Below, piece by piece: positions 1-5,960 of a stretch of DNA of 8,070 nucleotides. The stretch's first letter is position 1; each line of letters begins with the position of its first letter. The stretch lies in assembly GCA_030431165.1 (NCBI GenBank), contig JAUIJQ010000120.1, positions 1-8,070 of the forward strand, written 5' to 3'. The position numbers were made by a program, and so were the translations under genes. This stretch comes from Rhodothermia bacterium (GTDB lineage Bacteria; Bacteroidota; Rhodothermia; Rhodothermales; JABDKH01). The notes beneath the pieces were generated by a model. The model had not been told where the DNA came from, made no database searches, and worked only from the letters and a program-made list of their open reading frames with translations.

Positions 1-1197
1 CCCTATCCGCATTCGTTTGGTCAGTTCTACACGGCCTGCACCCAGATTCTCGGATTCCGCGGTGGCCGGCATGAAGGTAAGATCACGGGGCTGAGCGGCT
101 TCGGAAAGATCGACAAGGAGCTTTATGACAAGGTGAAGTCGACGATCAAGCGGAGCGGGCCGGACTTCGCCCTGGACAAGCGGTACTACTCAGAAGGGTT
201 TATCAGGGGCTTTTCTTTTGGCAAGTTGAGCAGGGGAGAGAGCCTGTTCGACGCGCTACAGTACAGGAACTACAAGCGGCCTTTGAAGAAGCTGCTGGAA
301 GGGTATCCGCGAGAAGATGTTGCTGCCGTCTTCCAGTTGCTGCTCGAAGAGGAAATGGAGAAAGTCGTTCGGCCGTTTGCTGAGCGAACAGGTCTGAAGA
401 ATCTCGCGCTTGCGGGTGGCGTGTTTGCAAACGTAAAGCTGAACAACGCACTGTTCCGCGCGCTCGACATGGAGCAGCTCTACATCTTCCCGGCCATGGG
501 CGACAGCGGACTTGCTGTTGGTGCCGCGCTCGAGTTCCAGCAGGTCAAGCCGAAATCGTTCGACTCTGTCTACTGGGGGCCCTCTTTCAGCGACGACGAG
601 ATGGAGGTGGCGCTCAAAGCCGCTGCTGACAAAGGGTTGCACTACCGCCGCGAAGACGACGTTGAAAAGGCAATCGCCCAGCACCTCGCTGACGGCAAAG
701 TCGTTGCCCGGTTTAACGGCGGGATGGAGTTTGGCCCCCGGGCATTGTGCAACCGAACAATCATGTATCGGGCATCAGACCCAAGCGCAAACAAGTGGCT
801 CAACGACAGGCTGAACCGAACCGAGTTTATGCCCTTTGCGCCCGTCGCGCTCGCTGAGCGCGCGGACAAACTGTTCAAGGATATCGAAGGCACCGAGCAC
901 GCGTGCAAGTTTATGACGACGATCCTTGAGTGTACAGACTTCACCAAGGAGCACTGTCCGGCGATTGTCCACGTGGACGGGACGGCGCGACCGCAGCTTG
1001 TGACCGAAGAGATTAATCCGAGCGCCTACCGGGTCCTCAAGTACTACGAGGAATTGACCGGGGTGCCGCTCTTCGTAAACACGAGCTACAACATGCACGA
1101 GGAACCGATCGTTTGTACCCCGGAGGATGGCGTTCGCGCGTTCCTGGATTCGCGTCTCGATTTCCTCGCCATGGGTCCGTTCATCGCCTGGCTCTGA
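1..1197 (+). CDS. Carbamoyltransferase, NodU/CmcH/TobZ family (5' end missing)
   Basis: The frame is open from the first base and ends in tandem stops (TGA then TAG), giving 398 residues. Family members are usually about 570-620 residues, so roughly 170-220 N-terminal residues, including the usual N-terminal histidine motifs, lie outside the window. An internal GTG near position 133 is not the true start, because the family signature PHSFGQFYTA begins at residue 3. Visible parts are the end of the Kae1-like ATP-binding domain, with AGGVFANVKLN at residues 138-148 and a following MGDSGLAVGAA, and the C-terminal YrdC-like domain, with MEFGPRAL near 242-249, NRTEFMPFAP, and VNTSYN...EPIVCTPEDG near the end. 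In this family the enzyme uses ATP and carbamoyl phosphate to place a carbamoyl group on a hydroxyl of a sugar, Nod factor or antibiotic, in the cytoplasm. The substrate here is unknown. The family call is firm; a role in glycan decoration is inferred from the neighbours. Confidence 0.93.
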   Translation, partial: PYPHSFGQFYTACTQILGFRGGRHEGKITGLSGFGKIDKELYDKVKSTIKRSGPDFALDKRYYSEGFIRGFSFGKLSRGESLFDALQYRNYKRPLKKLLEGYPREDVAAVFQLLLEEEMEKVVRPFAERTGLKNLALAGGVFANVKLNNALFRALDMEQLYIFPAMGDSGLAVGAALEFQQVKPKSFDSVYWGPSFSDDEMEVALKAAADKGLHYRREDDVEKAIAQHLADGKVVARFNGGMEFGPRALCNRTIMYRASDPSANKWLNDRLNRTEFMPFAPVALAERADKLFKDIEGTEHACKFMTTILECTDFTKEHCPAIVHVDGTARPQLVTEEINPSAYRVLKYYEELTGVPLFVNTSYNMHEEPIVCTPEDGVRAFLDSRLDFLAMGPFIAWL

Positions 1198-1214
1198 TAG
1201 ACGGCCCTGCGGCT

Positions 1215-2216
1215 ATGCGTTACCGGTTCTGGATCGGCGTCCTGTTGAGCGTCGCGCTGGTGTTCTTCATGCTCCAGCGCGTCGATGTGCAGCAGATCGT
1301 GGTCTTGATTGCGGATCTTCGTGTCGCGCCGCTACTGCTCGCTGTTGTCGCCCTGCTCCTGACACTGTTCCTGAAGGCCTGGCGGTGGCGCTACCTGATG
1401 GAGTCAATCAAGCCGGTTCCGGTAGCCTACCTCTGGTCGGCCACATCGATCGGTGCGATGATTGACATGGTGCTACCCGCCCGCACCGGCGACATCGCCC
1501 GGGCGTACCTGGTTGGTCGAAAAGCGGACGTGAGCAAGATGGCCTCGCTTGCCACAATTGTTGTCGAAAAGCTGCTCGACATATTTGTCATTCTACTGAT
1601 CTCTGTACCGATGCTTGCGCTGGTGTCTTTTCCAGGCGAAGAAGCGGCGTTGATTCAGGCTTTTAGAACCGGCGTTTATGTGGCCGGCGCGATCTGTATC
1701 GTAATTGTGATCGGCATGTTCGCTTTGCGAACGCGACCAATCAAATCGGCCGGTGCGATAAACCGGTTTCTTCCCTTCCTTCCAGATCGCACGCGGTCGC
1801 GGCTGGCCGACGTCGTGGATAACTTCGGTGCAGGTATGCAGACGATTCGAACCGTCGAACACCTGACGTCGACGTTTGTGTTGTCGCTTGTACTGTGGTT
1901 CACGTACGCCGTCAGCAACTACCTCGTGATCCGTTCTTTTGATCTGGAACTGCCCCTGTATGCGTCGTTCCTGTTTGTCGTATTCCAGGTTCTGGGGGTA
2001 ACGCTGCCTTCGTCCCCCGGATTTATAGGAACGTACCACGCGGCCGTCGTCGTTGGATTTGCCCTGCTCGGCGTGTCTCAGGATATTGCGGTCAGCGTCG
2101 CGATTGTTATGCACGCGGCCTTTTTCTTTCCCTTCATTGTGCTCGGATTCATACTGGTGTGGAGGGAGAATCTCTCCATCCGCACATTGTCGGAACTGGA
2201 GGCCGATCCGCAATGA
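1215..2216 (+). CDS. Flippase-like / LPG-synthase-TM (UPF0104, YbhN/AglD-type) membrane protein
   Basis: A 333-residue protein, very hydrophobic, with about seven or eight membrane segments (approximately residues 4-20, 38-54, 70-86, 117-138, 153-171, 220-240, 248-268, 275-315). Family marks are LPARTGDIARAYL at 87-99, the VVEKLLDI stretch at 116-123, and PSSPGFIGTYHAA at 265-277, matching the conserved PxRxGE, ExxxD and PGGxG-type motifs. It resembles the membrane half of lysyl-phosphatidylglycerol synthase without the soluble aminoacyltransferase half. Members are found in glycan and glycolipid clusters, and a lipid-handling or flipping role is often suggested but rarely shown. I chose ATG 1215 over the in-frame ATG at 1113: it lies 17 bp after the upstream stop, directly precedes the first membrane helix, and avoids a 34-residue non-hydrophobic leader encoded inside the carbamoyltransferase gene. 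No good Shine-Dalgarno precedes it, which suggests translational coupling. The stop overlaps the next start as ATGA. Confidence 0.85.
   Translation: MRYRFWIGVLLSVALVFFMLQRVDVQQIVVLIADLRVAPLLLAVVALLLTLFLKAWRWRYLMESIKPVPVAYLWSATSIGAMIDMVLPARTGDIARAYLVGRKADVSKMASLATIVVEKLLDIFVILLISVPMLALVSFPGEEAALIQAFRTGVYVAGAICIVIVIGMFALRTRPIKSAGAINRFLPFLPDRTRSRLADVVDNFGAGMQTIRTVEHLTSTFVLSLVLWFTYAVSNYLVIRSFDLELPLYASFLFVVFQVLGVTLPSSPGFIGTYHAAVVVGFALLGVSQDIAVSVAIVMHAAFFFPFIVLGFILVWRENLSIRTLSELEADPQ
2198..2202 (+). promoter_or_regulatory. Ribosome binding site for the toroid-protein gene
   Basis: GGAGG lies 10 bases before ATG 2213, inside the end of the membrane-protein gene. It is one of the clearest Shine-Dalgarno matches in the window and supports 2213 rather than the upstream in-frame ATG at 2159. 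A start at 2159 would give an 18-residue leader that only reuses membrane-protein coding sequence. Confidence 0.6.
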
Positions 2217-3946
2217 GTGACTCCGCGATGACGAGAGCCGCAGCGGCTGTGTATTGGGATGCCATCCTTGCGCGCGCGAACCACATCCTCGGTCTGCTTG
2301 ACCGAGAGGCGTTCAGCCTGACGCGCGGGTGCCTCGATCGGACGTATTGGGCGTGGAAGTTCACCGATTTCCCGGGCGCGCGCTTTCAGGAAGGCCTGTG
2401 CGTCCTCAGTTATCTGTATGCGACCGACGGGCCGAATAACCCGTTCTACCGGCAGCGACGTCTCCTCGAATGGATTGAGGCCGGATTTGACTTCTGGGTT
2501 GGCATTCAGCGACGTTCCGGCGACTTCGATGAGGCGTATCCGTATGAGCGCTCACTCGCCGCCACCGCGTTTACGAGTCACTATCTATCTGAGGCCTGGC
2601 GCCTTGTCCAGGGCGACATGGACACCGGGGTTTCAGCCCGGTTCAAAGATGCACTTGCTCGGTCGGGTGACTGGCTGACCCGGAACGACGAAACACACGG
2701 GTTCCTTTCGAACCACCTCGCTGCTGCGGGAACCGCGCTGTACCACGCATACGAAATCTGCGGGGACGATCGGTTCAGGAAGCGGAGCGAGCACTTTATT
2801 GGGAAGATCCTCGATCACCAATCCGACGAAGGATGGTATGACGAGTATGGTGGCGCTGACCCGGGGTACCAGACGCACGGGTCGTACTACCTCGCACGAT
2901 ACTGGGAGTTGAGTGGTCGCGACGACGTGCGCGATTCGCTGGATCGATCATTCAGATTTCTGGCGCACTTTATCCACCCCGACGGCAGCCTCGGCGGCGA
3001 ATACACGAGCCGGAACACGCAGACGTATTACCCGGCGGCGTTTGAAATGATGGCGGCCAGCAGCGGCAGCGCCGCCTGGATCGCCCAGCACCAGCTACCC
3101 GCCGTCAGAAAACTGACTGCAGCCGGACTCGGCTCGGTCGACGCGTACAACCTGTTTCCGCTGATCAACAATTATGTGTTTGCGCACCGCGCGGTAACAA
3201 GTGATTCGCGGTTGTTGGTCGAGCCGGAAGCACCTGCCTCAGATCGTCGGATCCACTTTCCCGAGGCGGGACTTCTTAAGGAGCAACGCAAGCGATACGT
3301 GGCGTACGTTGGTCTCGACAAAGGTGGCGTCGTGAAAGCCTTCGACAAAGAGACCGGTTCACTGATTTACAATGACAGTGGCTATATCGGTCAGCTTCGG
3401 AACGGTAAGTGGCTGTCGAGCCAGTGGATCGATAAGGAACGACCGGTGGCGCTCGCTGCCGATTCCGTCAACGTGTCTGGTCAGTTCTTTCAGATCAAGA
3501 AGATGGTGATGAAGCCAACCACTTTCCTCGGATTCCGGCTTTTTAGCCTGACGGCAGGGCGTATCCGGTTTCTGAGTTACTGGCTCAAGTCGGTGCTCGT
3601 GAAAGTGCTGATCTACAGGAAGCGTACGCTGGAATTGGCTATTGACCGATCCATTGCGTTTGGTGACGACGGTTTTGTTGTGACCGATCAACTGCGAGGC
3701 AACATCGGTGACAAGATTGAACAGCTCGAGTGGCGCGACATCTTTACAACGATCCACATGGGATCATCGCGCTACTTTGTACCAAACGACATGGTTGTGT
3801 CGGATGCCGAACCGTCCGATGTAGCCCGGCGCGTCGATCTGTCGAATCTGACTGAAGGGGTGACGATAACGCGTAGCGTGCGCGTCAATGGGTCCGATGC
3901 GCTGCAAGAGCGTTCGTCATCAAAACAAACCCGTGGCGCAGGCTGA
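2213..3946 (+). CDS. Putative alpha/alpha-toroid glycan-active protein, heparinase II/III-like outline
   Basis: A 577-residue protein with no signal peptide. Residues 10 to about 330 read as repeated amphipathic helices with aromatic-rich loops, typical of an (alpha/alpha) toroid. Candidate active-site clusters are YPYERS at 109-114, HGFLSNHLAA at 162-171 (an NH pair as in heparinase/alginate-lyase toroids), DEGWYDEYGG at 205-214 with DPGYQTHGSYY following, and GGEYTSRNTQTYYP at 261-274. Residues about 345-577 are beta-rich and charged, as expected for a C-terminal beta-sandwich. This two-part layout matches polysaccharide lyases and related glycosidases; such genes are common beside AsnB and sugar-modifying genes in exopolysaccharide loci. 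I do not recognise a precise family, and lyase, hydrolase, epimerase-like or non-catalytic roles all remain possible. Lack of a leader suggests a cytoplasmic location unless it is exported another way. The start overlaps the upstream stop (ATGA), and the stop codon lies in the first unit of a tandem repeat. Confidence 0.72.
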   Translation: MSDSAMTRAAAAVYWDAILARANHILGLLDREAFSLTRGCLDRTYWAWKFTDFPGARFQEGLCVLSYLYATDGPNNPFYRQRRLLEWIEAGFDFWVGIQRRSGDFDEAYPYERSLAATAFTSHYLSEAWRLVQGDMDTGVSARFKDALARSGDWLTRNDETHGFLSNHLAAAGTALYHAYEICGDDRFRKRSEHFIGKILDHQSDEGWYDEYGGADPGYQTHGSYYLARYWELSGRDDVRDSLDRSFRFLAHFIHPDGSLGGEYTSRNTQTYYPAAFEMMAASSGSAAWIAQHQLPAVRKLTAAGLGSVDAYNLFPLINNYVFAHRAVTSDSRLLVEPEAPASDRRIHFPEAGLLKEQRKRYVAYVGLDKGGVVKAFDKETGSLIYNDSGYIGQLRNGKWLSSQWIDKERPVALAADSVNVSGQFFQIKKMVMKPTTFLGFRLFSLTAGRIRFLSYWLKSVLVKVLIYRKRTLELAIDRSIAFGDDGFVVTDQLRGNIGDKIEQLEWRDIFTTIHMGSSRYFVPNDMVVSDAEPSDVARRVDLSNLTEGVTITRSVRVNGSDALQERSSSKQTRGAG

Positions 3947-4010
3947 ACCGGACTAAACCGGAGTGGACTGAACTGTACTGTACTGAACCGGAATGACCTG
4001 GGCTGAACCA
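3941..4010 (+). repeat. Seven degenerate tandem copies of a 10-bp unit (5-bp sub-period)
   Basis: Cutting 3941-4010 into tens gives ggctgaaccg, gactaaaccg, gagtggactg, aactgtactg, tactgaaccg, gaatgacctg, ggctgaacca. The consensus is gactgaaccg, and individual units differ from it by 1-3 bases (14 mismatches in 70). A weaker 5-bp period (nnctg / aaccg) is visible within it. The first unit contains the stop codon of the toroid gene, and the array fills most of the 100-bp gap before asnB. The core ACCGG also recurs just outside the array at 4022-4026 and 4034-4038, where the two copies could form a weak 4-bp hairpin. No convincing promoter or intrinsic terminator is seen in this gap. It could be a neutral microsatellite, a helically phased binding array, or an mRNA element; the sequence does not decide. 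Confidence 0.75.
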
Positions 4011-4046
4011 CGAGCGTAATTACCGGAAAAACTACCGGCAGAAATA

Positions 4047-5960
4047 ATGTGCGGCATTTGCGGATATATGGGGATTGAGGATCGCGATCTTGTTGTCAAG
4101 ATGGCGGATTCCCTCGAACACCGTGGGCCGGACGATTCGGGCTACCTGCACGAGGGGGATGTGCACCTCGGACATCGTCGACTGAGTATCATTGACCTCA
4201 GCGGTGGCGCACAGCCCATGTCGACGCCCGACGGGCGCCTGACGATTGCCTTCAACGGTGAGATATACAACTACCGCGAGCTGCGCCGCGAGATGGAGCA
4301 GCGCGGACACCGGTTTACGACCCACAGTGACACGGAAGTCCTGCTGCGCCTGTACGAAGAACGTGGCGCAGACGCCCTTGGCGAACTGAATGGCATGTTT
4401 GCCTTTGTCGTGTTTGATCGCAGTGATCGGTCGCTGTTCATCGCGCGCGATCGCATCGGGATCAAGCCGCTGTATTACCTCGACCTGCCCGGACGCCTGC
4501 TGTTCGCGTCTGAGTCCAAGGCGCTCCACTGCTACCGGGACTGGACGCCGACGATCGACCCGCTGGCGATCGACAACTATCTCGCGCTGCGCTATGTGCC
4601 GGGCGAAAGGGCGATGTTCAATGAGATCCGCCGTCTACCTGCCGGGCATTACATGACGTATGCCAACGGTCGTTCGACGATCAGGCGTTACTGGGAGCCG
4701 CCCGTCTACGAACCACAGCGCGGTCGATCTGACGCTGACTACGAGGAAGAGCTTGGCGTGTTGATGGAGGCCAGCGTGAAGCGACGCATGATCAGCGACG
4801 TTTCACTGGGTGCCTACCTGAGTGGCGGACTCGACTCGAGCATCACTGTGAGTCTGATGAGTCAGCTGAGCTCCGCACCCGTCAAGACTTTTTCGGTCGG
4901 ATTTGACTACGAGCACGACGAGTTGAATGACGCGGCTGCGCTGGCAAAGCAGCTTGGCTGTGATCATCACGAAATAGCCTGCCGCGCGGAAGACGTCCTG
5001 CTGCTTCCGGATATCGTGTACCACATGGATGAGCCCATGGGTGATGCGATTACGATCCCGATGTTTCAGCTTTCGCGTGAAGCAAAGAAGCAGGTTACCG
5101 TAATTCTGACGGGGGAGGGCGGTGACGAGATCTTTGGCGGTTACCTCTTCCACAAGGTCATGTGGGCCGCCGAAATGTACCGGCGCGCAGTCCCGGGATT
5201 ACTCCGCGACCATGTCGTCAAGCCACTGGTATCGGTTGTGCCGGCGGGCGCAATGAACGCTGTCTTCAACTATCCGGCGTATCTCGGTGAGCGTGGGAAA
5301 CTGAAGGCGCTGGATTACCTCAACGTACTCGATCCGTCCCGGATGTCTGATGCGTACGAGCATCTGATTTCGCTGTTTGACGACCGGGACAAAGCGACCT
5401 TGTATGGTGATGCGTTCCGCGACTCGCTTGCCGGCCGCGCATCATCAAACGGTCATGCGGCCGGTGCATCAGCAAACGGCTCGGCGGCGGGGGCACCTTA
5501 CCTGGACAAGTTGCTCCGTCTCCAGTTTGATCATTGGCTTCCTGACAACATGCTGCTACGGGCCGACAAGGTGGCAATGGCGCATGCGATCGAGGCGCGC
5601 GTTCCGTTTCTCGATCACGAGTTGGTCGAGTTTGCCATGCAGGTACCTCCGCGGCTTAAGCTCAAGCGGCTGGTTGGCAAATACATACTCAGGAAGTACG
5701 GGCGCTCCATTCTTCCCCAGGAGGTCATCAAGAGAAAGAAGATGCCCTTCTACGTGCCCATCGAGAATTACTTTGAGCAGCCGGCGTTTCAGGACATGAT
5801 GGACGACCTGCTATCTGATGAGTCCGTTCGCAATCGCGGGCTTTTCAAGCCGGAGGCGATTGCGAAGCTGCGGAGCCATATGCACCGTCGTGAGTTTGTA
5901 CCTGTGAAACAGGTATTCAGTCTTATGGTGCTCGAACTCTGGTTCCGGCGCTTCTCTTGA
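4047..5960 (+). CDS. asnB: Asparagine synthetase B-type glutamine amidotransferase
   Basis: A 637-residue protein of the class B family: glutamine hydrolysis releases ammonia that is transferred to an adenylylated carboxylate, classically aspartate. Met-Cys at the start gives the Cys2 nucleophile after Met removal, which fixes the start at 4047. The N-terminal Ntn glutaminase domain (about 1-210) shows HRGPDD at 25-30, RRLSIIDL at 44-51, FNGEIYN at 69-75 and SDTE at 94-97. The synthetase domain (about 225-637) shows the PP-loop SGGLDSS at 259-265, GEGGDEIFGGY at 356-366, and RADKVAMAHAIEARVPFLDHELVE at about 505-528. All key residues for glutaminase and ATP-pyrophosphatase activity look intact. 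Residues 465-482 are an unusual Ala/Gly/Ser/Asn insert (see the repeat entry). In glycan clusters such paralogues often amidate a sugar or peptide acid rather than making free asparagine, so that is a plausible alternative substrate. No clear Shine-Dalgarno precedes the ATG. The stop overlaps the next start (TGATG). Confidence 0.93.
   Translation: MCGICGYMGIEDRDLVVKMADSLEHRGPDDSGYLHEGDVHLGHRRLSIIDLSGGAQPMSTPDGRLTIAFNGEIYNYRELRREMEQRGHRFTTHSDTEVLLRLYEERGADALGELNGMFAFVVFDRSDRSLFIARDRIGIKPLYYLDLPGRLLFASESKALHCYRDWTPTIDPLAIDNYLALRYVPGERAMFNEIRRLPAGHYMTYANGRSTIRRYWEPPVYEPQRGRSDADYEEELGVLMEASVKRRMISDVSLGAYLSGGLDSSITVSLMSQLSSAPVKTFSVGFDYEHDELNDAAALAKQLGCDHHEIACRAEDVLLLPDIVYHMDEPMGDAITIPMFQLSREAKKQVTVILTGEGGDEIFGGYLFHKVMWAAEMYRRAVPGLLRDHVVKPLVSVVPAGAMNAVFNYPAYLGERGKLKALDYLNVLDPSRMSDAYEHLISLFDDRDKATLYGDAFRDSLAGRASSNGHAAGASANGSAAGAPYLDKLLRLQFDHWLPDNMLLRADKVAMAHAIEARVPFLDHELVEFAMQVPPRLKLKRLVGKYILRKYGRSILPQEVIKRKKMPFYVPIENYFEQPAFQDMMDDLLSDESVRNRGLFKPEAIAKLRSHMHRREFVPVKQVFSLMVLELWFRRFS
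5439..5492 (+). repeat. In-frame 27-bp tandem duplication inside asnB
   Basis: Two adjacent 27-base units, 5439-5465 and 5466-5492, match at 20 of 27 positions. They encode ASSNGHAAG (residues 465-473) and ASANGSAAG (474-482), followed by APY. The stretch is low-complexity and lies between DAFRDSLAGR and the helix LDKLLRLQFDHWLPDN in the synthetase domain, where class B enzymes normally have a variable loop. It keeps frame and is probably a flexible surface loop. Confidence 0.75.

Noticed and set aside
1113..1214. Upstream in-frame ATG for the flippase-like gene
   Set aside because: It would add 34 arginine-rich, non-hydrophobic residues read out of frame within a well-conserved part of the carbamoyltransferase, while ATG 1215 sits right before the first membrane helix.
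2159..2212. Upstream in-frame ATG for the toroid gene
   Set aside because: The extra 18 residues only reuse membrane-protein coding sequence. ATG 2213 has GGAGG at 2198-2202 and the typical ATGA overlap.
1593..2213. Long open frame on the - strand (206 codons) inside the flippase-like gene
   Set aside because: Its translation is rich in Arg, His and Gln with no recognisable domain, and it is the antisense of a convincing membrane-protein gene.
3772..4011. Small - strand frame with repeated FRFS/VQFS-like residues across the tandem repeat
   Set aside because: The peptide periodicity simply reflects the 10-bp DNA repeat, and the rest is antisense to the toroid gene. No ribosome binding site or family match was seen.
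3999..4016. Possible sigma-54 promoter (TGGG...GAGC) before asnB
   Set aside because: The spacing between GG (4001-4002) and GC (4014-4015) is 11 rather than 10 bases, and neither half matches TGGCAC or TTGCA.
4022..4038. Hairpin from the two ACCGG copies as a terminator before asnB
   Set aside because: The stem is only 4 bp and no T run follows, so it is not a credible intrinsic terminator.
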